Part shown: piece after piece, positions 1 through 9,061 of the stretch | Layout: each line of letters starts with the position of its first letter | Position numbering within the stretch: position 1 is the stretch's first letter | NCBI GenBank assembly: GCA_015680685.1 | Contig: MNCI01028379.1 | Span: 9,974-44,120, forward strand | Reading direction: 5' to 3' | From: Gnetum montanum | Taxonomy: Eukaryota > Streptophyta > Gnetopsida > Gnetales > Gnetaceae | DNA: 34,147 bases | Notes under the pieces: generated by a model | Database searches by the model: none | Seen by the model: the letters and a program-made list of their open reading frames with translations, nothing else | Told to the model about the DNA's origin: nothing | Translations under genes and position numbers: made by a program

Positions 1-489
1 GATTACCAAGTGCAGATCCTGGAATACACTACTGGGTTACCAAGCAGTCACAATGCTCGTAGTCAAGTCATACTCACGCGTTGCGATGAGCAGCTAATTC
101 CTTGATTAGCCGTACACATCCGTAGATGCTCGTAATCAAGTCATACTTGTGCGCACTAGGAAAGCAATAAATAACAACAAAATAAAACCATGTACTGCAA
201 GGTTTATCCAATCAAGTTTGTCTTTATTGCCATACACAACTTCTGTTCAGGTTACAAAGTTGCTCAAATAAAGAGCCTTTCACTCTAGGACTCCTACTGC
301 GGGCACATGGGAAATTAATCTAACTCTGGAGTGTTCAAACTACCAGAGCTTCGCTACTTCTAGCCAGGATTGGGAAATGAGGGGAGTGCCACCTCTTATT
401 TGTAGATATGGCAGCGGACCGCGATATCGCAGGGAAAGACGCGATATCACGTACACGATATCGCAGCACTATGCATGTCACGTCTCATC
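1..489 (-). mobile_element. Partial LTR of the X subfamily, cut by the window edge
   Basis: Read on the minus strand, this begins at 489 with TGATGAGACGTG, then GATATC palindromes, then a TATA-like box (TCTACAAATAAG, plus positions 393-406), as in the LTR at 2360-3339. It also shares the 'tagatgctcgtaatcaagtc' type segments of that LTR. The other end lies beyond position 1. On the minus strand it follows gag codons directly at 490, with no polypurine tract between. It could therefore be an LTR inserted into gag, or a 3' LTR brought next to gag by an internal deletion; the window does not decide. Confidence 0.8.
393..475 (-). promoter_or_regulatory. U3 promoter: GATATC repeats and TATA-like box of the left LTR
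   Basis: Minus-strand reading shows repeated GATATC palindromes (plus strand 'gcgatatcgc' at 420-429, with two more to 463) about 20-70 bases upstream of a TATA-like TCTACAAATAAG. The order matches every other LTR in the window. The TATA box carries a T-to-C change relative to TCTATAAATAAG. Confidence 0.55.
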
Positions 490-2216
490 ACCCTTGTTAT
501 GTGTAGGGCTTAAATCTCTCCACTTTTTCTTACCTTTTTCACTACTTTTTTCAACCTTAGACTCTAAGGAAATCTCAATGTCTAAGGAAATCCATACATC
601 ATCTACCTTAGCTACTATTTTGGTTGTGAGTTTTTGAAGCGGCAAGGTCTTTCTGTTCACCAACTCTCGATTGGTGACTCATCCTCTTCATCACAAAATT
701 TCACTCCCTTCTTTTGAAGGGAGGGATCACGATTATACTCTTCCGCACTTTCCCTTTTGCATAGCTCACCCTCTTCTTTTGCTACTTGTTCCAACAAGCT
801 ACGTACTTTATGGGCTCTAAGTTGTGAGAGTCTCCCTTGGGCATAAGTTCCAAGGGTTCTTCTAGTTTCATGCCTTAGCCCATCCATGATGTGGTGAAGT
901 TGATCTTGCTGAGCGTACCCATGGCTCGGGCAATGATGTAACAATGTGTAGTAGTAGGCCATGGTAGCATCCAAGGGTTCATATATATCTTGCTTCCAGC
1001 CTTGGATCTTCTTACGCAAATTGAACACTCTAGAGTACATTTGATACTTTTCGTTAAAGAGTTCTAGCATCGTACTCCACCTCCTAATGGTTTCCATTTC
1101 TAAGGACCCATACCAGCTCTCTGCTTCCTTGGTGAGTGTCCTTGGGAACAACTTAAGTTTTTTCAACTCATTTTCTATATTTTTCAAGGCACAAGCATCG
1201 TGGAATGCTCGTAAATGATTTTGTGGATCAACATTATATCCATCTTCAAATTGTGGGATGTTGTTCATGTCTAAACGTTTGATCCAACTATCCTTTAAAT
1301 GCCTTGTGGGAATCCTAACTGCCTTCGTTATGTCAAGCATACATCGGGTTGCGAGTAGGGGCTCGTCATAATCATCTCTTTCATGACACCTGTGATGTCT
1401 GCGGTGTTCTCTACTCTCCCTACATCCTTGCCCTTGTCCTCTCTCTAGACTTTTCCGTTGAGATCTTTCGTCCTTCTTACTTTTATCGTCACCTTTATGT
1501 TCATGGTGGCTGCACCCAAATGTGGAAGGAGAGGATGAGTGATGTGAAGAAGGGGAAGAAGAAGGGGAACCATTACCATGATGATGTTTCTTGTCTTCTC
1601 TTCAGCTGCTATGGCCCCAATCATCGTGACGATCTAAGCACCTATCCTTAGCATAAGTGGTTGCTCTCTCTATTAACAGTTGGTGTTCATGGGCATCAGA
1701 ACCAAGGATATGTATTGTTGATCGTAGGTTCTGATACCCAACCTCCTCATCATTGTTAGGAGGGGGAACATGTTTTGCTAAAGAACCCATGATAAGGGGT
1801 TCCTCATTTCCTATTTCACTAAGGACGTGCAAGACCTTGCCCTTCAATAGTGCATGTTGACTCTCCTACCTTAAGTCCCTTATACGTTGGGAATCTATGG
1901 GATAATAATCCCTCATGCCAAAATCTTTCGCAATGTATTCAGCAAATAGTTCTTGCATGCCAATGTGTGCTAAGGCATGGAAAAGCATCCGAGGGGCTGA
2001 TCGATCTGGGGGTAACACGATGTTACAATTCAAATCTCTCCATTGTAGTTGTTCATCTTGATGGAGGATAAAAGTAAAGTCTAGAATATACTCGTCGTGA
2101 GTATAAACTATCTTGTATTATTTAGGACTTGGCTGATTTTGGTTATGCATTTTATGTTGCCGATTGTCTTGTCTATTTTCCTTAGGTGGTGAGTTGCTCT
2201 TATGAGAAGAAGGCAT
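490..2216 (-). pseudogene. gag: Ty3/gypsy gag pseudogene of element X (copy A)
   Basis: This is the capsid/nucleocapsid precursor of an LTR retrotransposon, which assembles the cytoplasmic virus-like particle. The start is taken at the ATG at 2216 (MPSSHKSNS), about 125 bases after the PBS. The N-terminal part is broken by stops, for example PSPK* near 2120 where copy B has Gln (CAA to TAA). The Retrotrans_gag core lies at 657-1340 and is open for 227 codons, with typical elements LKLFPRTLTKEAESWYGSL, RRWSTMLELFNEKY and YAQGRLSQLR. After a frame change at about 657 the tail runs to 490, where it meets the LTR at 489. No zinc knuckle or pol is left. The same gag occurs as copy B (4995-6685) and, more diverged, in element C. 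Confidence 0.85.
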
Positions 2217-2340
2217 TTTTATCAGTGTGATAATTTATTGTTATATAATTTTTTCTCTTTTGATTAACCTGAAGGTTTGTTAAGGCTCACAACAATGTGA
2301 GTGATATCCCTTATGTTCTATATGGTGCACAAACACTTAG

Positions 2341-2359
2341 TCCCTGGCAATGGCACCAA
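2341..2359 (-). other. Primer-binding site of element X (copy A)
   Basis: On the minus strand this reads TTGGTGCCATTGCCAGGGA, immediately after the LTR end. It resembles the complement of the tRNA-Asp 3' end (TGGCGCCGTTGCCGGGGA), the primer commonly reported for Athila/Tat-type Ty3/gypsy elements. It differs at a few positions, mostly transitions. Confidence 0.8.
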
Positions 2360-3339
2360 TGATGAGTGGTGAGGTACTCCTACACTCAACCAAATGAAAC
2401 GAGCATAGCACACATGACCCGGTCGAACTCTGTAGACTAAATGCCTAAATGCCCCATGGACCACTTGGGGTTAATCATTCGTTGTCTTCCCAGACTTGTA
2501 GTTGTCATGGTGTATGGTTAAGTAAGTCCGAGGTATATGATTTCTATGGTATTTTATGGTTTTTTCTCCTATGCTATCAAGATGAATGGTTGAGAGACTA
2601 ACTAACTCTAACTAAGGACCTAAGTCTAAGTTAACTAGCGTCAGCATCCATTCCCACTTACTGTACACACCCTGAACTATGCAACTATGGCTACCAAATG
2701 CTAATCATTACTGGGATCATCACACATAATTCACGTGCTCGAAGTGGTCGTACTGAGATACTTAACTAGCCTAAACGTGATGAGTAGCTGATTCCATGAC
2801 TAGCTGTACACATCAGTAGATGCTCGTAATCAAGTTGTACTCATCCCATATTCTAGGAGTTGAGGGTGAGAGAGACTAATCATGATGAGCAGCTGATTCC
2901 TTGATTAGCCATACACATTCGTCAATGCTTGTAATCAAGTCGTACTCATGCCACACTAATGAAGGTAATAAATAACATGTAAGAAATAATAGGTAATAAA
3001 ATCCTATTCCATGCACTGCAAGGTTTATCCAGAAAGCTTTTCTTTATTGCCATACACAACTTGCGTTTAGGTACAAAGCTGCTCAAATAAAGATTCATTC
3101 ACTTGGGGACTCCTACTGCAGTCACATGGAAAATATTTTATCTCTAGAGTGATCAAATTACCAAAGTTTTTCTACTTCTAGCCTAGGATGGGAAATGAGG
3201 GGAGTGCCGCCTCTTATTTATAGATTTGGCGGTGGACCATGATATCGCGTATGCGATATCACAGGGGACGACACGATATCGCGATGGCTATGATATCACG
3301 TATGCGATATCACGGTGCATGCGATATCGCGTCTCATCA
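2360..3339 (-). mobile_element. 5' LTR of element X, copy A (980 bp)
   Basis: The LTR starts (minus strand) with TGATGAGACGCG at 3339 and ends with ACCTCACCACTCATCA at 2360, next to the PBS. It holds six GATATC palindromes (3238-3330), the TATA box TCTATAAATAAGAG (plus 3211-3224) and an AATAAAG polyadenylation-type signal near 3045. A unit of about 65 bases occurs twice, around 2768 and 2882 ('gatgagyagctgattcc...gctygtaatcaagt'). From 2552 onward it is identical to copy B, whereas 2360-2551 is not. Confidence 0.9.
3211..3335 (-). promoter_or_regulatory. U3 promoter of element X: GATATC palindromes plus TATA
   Basis: The plus strand shows GATATC at about 3240, 3254, 3276, 3291, 3305 and 3323, several as the full palindromes GCGATATCGC or CGATATCGCG. 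On the minus strand they lie upstream of TCTATAAATAAG. CpG positions are better kept here than in the 3' LTRs of C and E. Promoter function is inferred from position only. Confidence 0.65.
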
Positions 3340-4479
3340 ATAATGTTAGTCATATGTTGGTATAAGGGAGAGGAAAAGTTTTCTTTATTAAGCACCTTTC
3401 CCTTTTGATAATCACTACAAGCCAAGAACTCTATGAAACAACTTAACATGTCATAATAGAAGTTGAAATTCATAAAATTACTAGAATTCTCATCATAAAC
3501 ACATTTGGATAATTTGCTAAACATATTTTCAAGGAGATAATTCATCCAATCATAATGAGCTTAATGAAACATGGCATTATAGATGACCATAAGCTATAGT
3601 GAAGACATAGCTATCCTTTGCTTGATTTTATCATAGAAGATCCTCTTAATAGAAAGGTGAAATATTTCTTTTAGATCACAATTACCACACTTAGCAATGT
3701 TGTGTCCCCTATCATCGTACTTTATCCATATACTAATTACCTCTTGATCAATAATAGATAACTTCTCATTGCCTTATACTGAAAGACCCATATCATGAAA
3801 ATTAAATTAATGCCTTAAGTAGTCATAATTTCAATGCAGGATAACATATTTACCTTGAACCTAAAACACAAACAACTACTACTCTCTTGAGTAACATTTC
3901 ACCATGGTAATCATGTCCATGAGAGAAATGTTAGAAGAATTTAATGTAAAGAGAGAGAGAACCCTTGCATACTTTAAGGTAGTAAGATACTTCTTCATAG
4001 GTTCGCTTATTAGCCACATGTAACTACTAGGGATGTTATGTACATTAGCTTGTAGACATCTCTCCTTGACATTGCTAAGCTAAATGTACACAATCTTTGA
4101 TGTCTTGATTTTATCTATAAAAGTAAAACATAGATAAAAGAGATGAGAACATATTTCTAAGTAAAGTGGAAATACAAAAATAACACATGAAAGCTAAATA
4201 CCAACATATAAAACCAAAGGTACTAATTATATGACATAAACTTATATCAATACCACATATCCTGTGGTACCTTTCCACAATATATGAATATGGAATTACT
4301 TAGTTTATTTTCCCCTTAGCTCCAAATCTAGCCTCTCATGAAGTATAAGCACTAAAACAGTCCATTAGAAGGCATCATACCATTAGTTCTTCATGACATG
4401 ATTTATTTCATTAGGAAATCATGTGAACACTACTAGATGCTAGTTCTCCTTAAGTGCTACCTCATAAATTATACACTCT
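3340..4479. other. Flanking DNA between elements X and E; no recognised gene
   Basis: AT-rich DNA lies beyond the X LTR; its first five bases, ATAAT (3340-3344), would be one side of X's target duplication. The minus strand has a short open stretch (about 3345-3545, continuing weakly to 3780) with residues such as NYLLENMFSKLSKCVYDE. I do not recognise it and stops follow. It could be a decayed transposon or host gene. The part 3340-4091 is repeated at 7813-8564. The right end, ACTCT at 4475-4479, is the left target duplication of element E, and the same flank resumes after 16207. Confidence 0.6.
4475..4479. repeat. Left target-site duplication of element E (ACTCT)
   Basis: ACTCT directly precedes the TGATGGGA start of the 5' LTR and recurs exactly at 16203-16207 after the 3' LTR. 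This is the 5-bp duplication made by Ty3/gypsy integrase, and it proves that the split left LTR and the right LTR belong to one insertion. Confidence 0.9.
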
Positions 4480-4490
4480 TGATGGGATGC

Positions 4491-4577
4491 GACGCGATAT
4501 CGCATATGCGATATCGCGTCCTCCCCTGCGATATCGCATATGTGATATCGCAGTCCACTGCAATGTCTATAAATAAG
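4491..4577 (+). promoter_or_regulatory. Palindromic U3 promoter of element E (30-bp perfect palindrome, TATA)
   Basis: Positions 4491-4520 form a perfect 30-bp palindrome with half-site GACGCGATATCGCAT. Positions 4526-4553 form a second, 28-bp palindrome with one mismatch, a T where C is expected. Each contains two GATATC palindromes nested inside the larger dyad. The TATA box TCTATAAATAAG follows at 4566-4577. A strong promoter or regulator-binding array is the simplest reading; no factor is identified. Confidence 0.7.
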
Positions 4578-4930
4578 AAGTGGCTCTCCCTTGTTTGACA
4601 TCATTAGTTTAGTTCCTTAGTGAAACTCTAGTAGTTTGATCCCTCCAAAGATACATTATTTTCCAGTGTCTACCCGCAGTGTGGTGAATGTAATTGTACA
4701 ACATCCTTTATTCAAGTGTGATGTACTTGGACATGCACATGACTGGCAATAAAGATCGAGATTACTTCATCATTGTAGCATTCACTTTGTTATTTATTTA
4801 TTTAATTGTTATTTACTACTTTCCTAATTAGTCTCTCTCACCCTTAAACTCTTTGAACGTAGAATGAGTATGACTTGATTACGAGCATTTAAGTGTGACT
4901 ACTTGGTAACCCAGTGGCGTACCTAGGATC

Positions 4931-4994
4931 TACACTTGGTAATCCCAATGGTAGTCATGCATGAAGTCCAAGATGTATACAAATGATCAAGGAA
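4931..4994 (+). repeat. 64-bp LTR segment duplicated on both sides of the inserted X copy (left)
   Basis: TACAC...CAAGGAA at 4931-4994 recurs at 8560-8623 with three substitutions. The 5-bp TACAC and 6-bp AAGGAA ends are the places where the LTR and X-derived sequences coincide, so they act as junction microhomologies. At 64 bp it is too long for a target duplication. Confidence 0.85.
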
Positions 4995-6685
4995 ATCTCA
5001 ATTTCAGAGGAAAAACTCACAACCGAAATAGTAGTTTCAATTTTAAAGACTAAGGAAATCCATACATCATCTACCTTAGCTACTATTTCAGTTGTGAGTT
5101 TTTGAAGCGACAAGGTCTTTCTGTTCACCAACTCTTCGATTGGTGACTCATCCTCTTCATCACAAAATTTCACTCCCTTCTTTTGAAGGGAGGGATCACG
5201 GTTGTACTCTTCCGCACTTTCCCTTTTGCATAGCTCACCCTCTTCTTTTGCTACTTGTTCCAACAAGCTATGTACTTCATGGGCTCTAAGTTGTGAGAGT
5301 CTCCCTTGGGCATAAGTTCCAAGGGTTCTTCTAGTTTCATGCCTTAGCCCATCCACGATGTGATGAAGTTGATCTTGCTGAGCATACCCATGGCCCAGGC
5401 AATGATGTAACAATGTGTAGTAGCAGGCCATGGCAGCATCCAAGGGTTCATATATATCTTGCTTCTAGCCTTGGATCTTCTTACGCAAATTGAACACTCT
5501 AGAGTACGTATGATACTTTTCGTTAAAGAGTTCTAGCATCGTACTCCACCTCCTAATGGTTTCCATTTCTAAGGACCCATACCAGCTCTCTGCTTCCTTG
5601 GTGAGTGTCCTTGGGAACAACTTAAGTTTTTTCAACTCATTTTCTATATTTTGCAAGGCACAAGCATCGTGGAATGCTCGTAAATGATTTTGTGGATCAA
5701 CATTATATCCTCCTTCAAATCATGGGATGTTGTTCATGTCTAAACTTTTGATCCAACTATCCTTTAAATGCCTTGTGGGAATCATAACTACCTTCGTTAT
5801 GTCAAGCATACATCAGGTTGCGAGTAGGGGCTCATCATGATCATCTCTTTCATGACACCTGTGATGTCTGCGGTGTTCTCTACTCTCCCTACATCCTTGC
5901 CCTTGTCCTCTCTCTAGACTTTCCCGTTGAGGTCTTTCATCCTTCTTACTTTTATCGTCACCTTTATGTTCATGGTGGCTGCACCCAAATGTGGAAGGAG
6001 AGGATGAGTGATGTGAAGAAGGGGAAGAAGAAGGGGAACCATTGCCATGATGATGTTTCTTGTATTCTCTTTAGCTGCTATGGCCCCAATCATCGTGATG
6101 ATCTAAGTGCCTATCCTTAGCATAAGTGGTTGCTCCCTCTATTAACAGTTGGTGTTCATGGGCATCAGAACCAAGGATATGTATTGTTGATCGTAGGTTC
6201 TGATACCCAACCTCCTCATCATTGTTAGGAGAGGGAACATCTTTTGCTAAAGAACCCATGATAAGGGGTTCCTCATCTCCTATTTCACTAAGGACGTGCA
6301 GGACCTTGCCCTTCAATAGTGCATGTTGACTCTCCTACCTTAAGTCCCTCATACGTTGGGAATCTGTGGGATAATAATCCCTCATGCCAAAATCTTTCGC
6401 AATGTATTCAGCAAATAGTTTTTGCATGCCAATGTGTGCCAAGGCATGGAAAAGCATCCGAGGGGCTGACCGATCTGGGGGTAACACGATGTTACCATGC
6501 AAATCTATCCATTGCAGTTGTTCATCTTGATGGAGGATAAAAGTAAAGTCTAGAATATACTCATCGGGAGTATAAACTATCTTGTATTGTTTAGGACTTG
6601 GCTGATTTTGGTTATGCATTTTATGTTGCCGATTGTCTTGTCTATGTTCCTTAGGTGGTGAGTTGCTCTTATGAGAAGAAGGCAT
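4995..6685 (-). pseudogene. gag: Ty3/gypsy gag pseudogene of element X (copy B)
   Basis: Start at the ATG at 6685 (MPSSHKSNSPPKEHRQDN); the first 116 codons are open where copy A has a stop. A nonsense codon follows RMRDLR near 6335, and an 81-codon stretch is open at 6071-6316. The capsid core is at 4955-5656, with ENELKKLKLFPRTLTKEAES and MDAAMACYYTLLHHC, interrupted near 5465 (a TAG where copy A has Gln). Near 5050 it differs from copy A by about 46 extra bases, partly an inverted copy of 5081-5104. The remaining reading frame then runs out in LTR sequence left of 4989. The product would have been the particle protein; this copy is non-functional. Confidence 0.85.
5011..5104. repeat. 24-nt inverted repeat in the extra segment of gag copy B
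   Basis: 5011-5034 (AAAAACTCACAACCGAAATA...) is the reverse complement of 5081-5104 with one mismatch. Copy A has only the right arm; the left arm lies in the roughly 46 bases missing from A. It looks like a fold-back copying scar next to the left junction, but a deletion in copy A is an alternative. Confidence 0.6.
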
Positions 6686-6810
6686 TTTTATCGGTGTGCT
6701 AATTTATTGTTATATAATTTTTTCTCTTTTGATTAACCCGAAGGTTTGTTAATGCTCACAACGATGTGAGTGATATCCCTTATGTTCTATATGGTGCACA
6801 AACACTTAGT

Positions 6811-6828
6811 CCTTGGCAATGGCGCCAA
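6811..6828 (-). other. Primer-binding site of element X (copy B)
   Basis: On the minus strand this reads TTGGCGCCATTGCCAAGG, adjoining the LTR end at 6829. It keeps the CGCC of the tRNA-Asp complement that copy A has lost (CACC on the plus strand). Confidence 0.8.
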
Positions 6829-7812
6829 TGATGAGTGGTGAGGTACTCCTACACTCAACCAAATGAAATGAGCATACCATACATGATCTGGTCAAATTCT
6901 GCAGACTAAATGCCTAAATGCCCCATGGAACACTTGGGGTTAATCATTCGTTGTCTTCCCAGACTTACTTGTAGTTGTCATGGTGTATGGTTAAGTAAGT
7001 CCGAGGTATATGATTTTTATGGTCTTTTATGGTTTTTTCTCCTATGCTATCAAGATGAATGGTTGAGAGACTAACTAACTCTAACTAAGGACCTAAGTCT
7101 AAGTTAACTAGCGTCAGCATCCATTCCCACTTACTGTACACACCCTGAACTATGCAACTATGGCTACCAAATGCTAATCATTACTGGGATCATCACACAT
7201 AATTCACGTGCTCGAAGTGGTCGTACTGAGATACTTAACTAGCCTAAACGTGATGAGTAGCTGATTCCATGACTAGCTGTACACATCAGTAGATGCTCGT
7301 AATCAAGTTGTACTCATCCCATATTCTAGGAGTTGAGGGTGAGAGAGACTAATCATGATGAGCAGCTGATTCCTTGATTAGCCATACACATTCGTCAATG
7401 CTTGTAATCAAGTCGTACTCATGCCACACTAATGAAGGTAATAAATAACATGTAAGAAATAATAGGTAATAAAATCCTATTCCATGCACTGCAAGGTTTA
7501 TCCAGAAAGCTTTTCTTTATTGCCATACACAACTTGCGTTTAGGTACAAAGCTGCTCAAATAAAGATTCATTCACTTGGGGACTCCTACTGCAGTCACAT
7601 GGAAAATATTTTATCTCTAGAGTGATCAAATTACCAAAGTTTTTCTACTTCTAGCCTAGGATGGGAAATGAGGGGAGTGCCGCCTCTTATTTATAGATTT
7701 GGCGGTGGACCATGATATCGCGTATGCGATATCACAGGGGACGACACGATATCGCGATGGCTATGATATCACGTATGCGATATCACGGTGCATGCGATAT
7801 CGCGTCTCATCA
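6829..7812 (-). mobile_element. 5' LTR of element X, copy B (984 bp)
   Basis: Same structure as 2360-3339: GATATC array at about 7711-7803, TATA at 7684-7697, terminal TGATGAG...CTCATCA. The part 6829-7024 differs from copy A at about a dozen positions and by a 4-bp insertion. The part 7025-7812 is identical by eye. Confidence 0.9.
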
Positions 7813-8559
7813 ATAATGTTAGTCATATGTTGGTATAAGGGAGAGGAAAAGTTTTCTTTATTAAGCACCTTTCCCTTTTTATAATCATTACAAGCCAACA
7901 ACTCTATGAAACAACTCAACATGTCATAATAGAAGCTAAAATTCATAGAGTTACTAGAATTCTCATCATAAACACATTTGGATAATTTGCTAAACATATT
8001 TTCAAGGAGATAATTCATCCAATCATAATGAGCTTAATGAAACATGGCATTATAGATGACCATAAGCTATAGTGAAGACATAGCTATCCTTTGCTTGATT
8101 TTATCATAGAAGATCCTCTTAATAAAAAGGTGAAATATTTCTTTTGGATCACAATTACCACACTTAGCAATGTTGTGTCCCCTATCATCATAGTTTATCC
8201 ATATACTAATTACCTCTTGATCAATAATAGATAACTTCTCATTGCCTTATACTGAAAGACCCATATCATGAAAATTAAATTAATGCCTTAAGTAGTCATA
8301 ATTTCAATGCAGGATAACATATTTACCTTGAACCTAAAACACAAACAACTACTACTCTCTTGAGTAACATTTCACCATGGTAATCATGTCCATGAGAGAA
8401 ATGTTAGAAGAATTTAATGTAAAGAGAGAGAGAACCCTTGCATACTTTAAGGTAGTAAGATACTTCTTCATAGGTTTGCTTATTAGCCACATGTAACTAC
8501 TAGGGGTGTTATGTACATTAGCTTGTAGACATCTCTCCTTGACATTTCTAAGCTAAATG
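7813..8559. other. Second copy of X's right flank; no recognised gene
   Basis: Duplicate of 3340-4086. Identical to it as far as 7879, then about 2 percent different (for example 7880, 7887, 7900, and a cluster near 7937-7950). It ends at TACAC (8560-8564), where LTR E resumes. Confidence 0.8.
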
Positions 8560-8929
8560 TACACTTAGTAATCCCAGTGGTAGTCATGCATGAAGTCCAA
8601 GATGTGTACAAATGATCAAGGAACAGATGCTCATCGCACTTAGGCTAGATTAGATCTTCTTACCCTTTCCCTCCTAGCTTAGCTTAGTTAATATTACTTT
8701 TCATTGCCTTCAGGAGTAGCGGTTAGATTAGGAACACATCATACACCTCACTCTAGACTAAAGCAAAGGTGACAAATATAATAGTAGTCCAGGTGGGAAG
8801 ATAGTGAACTACAACCTAAGGATAATTGTCTAGGTGCCACAACTAGTCCATGTATGGAGTTTGACCAGATCGCATGTGAGAACACTCATATTCGTATGGT
8901 TGAGTGTAGGGGTATCTCGCCACTCATCA
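8560..8929 (+). mobile_element. 5' LTR of element E, right part
   Basis: Continues LTR E from TACACTTAGTAATCCC to the terminal CGCCACTCATCA at 8929; 8560-8623 repeats 4931-4994. Matching sequence lies in the 3' LTR up to 16202. The uninterrupted LTR length would be about 821 bp. Confidence 0.9.
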
Positions 8930-8950
8930 TTGGCACCATTGTTGGAGATG
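8930..8950 (+). other. Primer-binding site of element E (decayed)
   Basis: TTGGCACCATTGTTGGAGATG follows the LTR directly. Against TGGCGCCGTTGCCGGGGA it differs at five positions, all C-to-T or G-to-A type, so it is a tRNA-Asp-type PBS weathered by deamination. Confidence 0.75.
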
Positions 8951-9061
8951 ATGCTAGTTATCTAGATTAGTTATATCATACAAGGCCACTGTATAGGACT
9001 TAACAATATATCTCTTAAGAAATAAGTAATTATAAAAAGCCACATAAATTCACACATAATA

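Larger units (their letters stand above)
4480..4994 (+). mobile_element. 5' LTR of element E, left part
   Basis: Starts TGATGGGATGCG and carries the 30-bp palindrome at 4491-4520, TATA box TCTATAAATAAG (4566-4577), the polyadenylation-type signal CAATAAAG near 4747 and the start of U5. At 4989-4994 (AAGGAA) the sequence leaves the LTR and enters gag of the second X copy. The remaining LTR appears at 8560-8929, with 64 bp (TACAC...AAGGAA) present on both sides of the interruption. Confidence 0.9.
4989..8564. repeat. Second copy of the X gag-LTR-flank block (duplicate of about 566-4091)
   Basis: Positions 4989-8564 are colinear with 566-4091: offset 4423 at the left end, 4469 through gag, 4473 after a 4-bp insertion (ACTT) near 6966. 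The left joint is at AAGGAA (566-571, 4989-4994) and the right joint at TACAC (4087-4091, 8560-8564). Divergence is a few percent in gag and in the flank, about 7 percent in 6829-7024, and zero by eye over 7025-7879. It is a direct duplication of part of element X and its flank lying inside E's LTR. Confidence 0.9.

Noticed and set aside
1349-2071. Plus-strand ORFs over gag copy A (and their duplicates at 5818-6540)
   Set aside because: They are antisense shadows of minus-strand gag, which matches related gags in the window.
3238-3330. CRISPR-like short palindromic repeats
   Set aside because: The GATATC units are irregularly spaced, inside LTR promoters, in plant retroelement DNA, and have no uniform spacers.
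4989-8564. Insertion of a new transposon into LTR E
   Set aside because: The ends are not LTR termini, there is no 5-bp target duplication, and the segment copies X's flank as well; the joints show microhomology and a 64-bp repeat instead.
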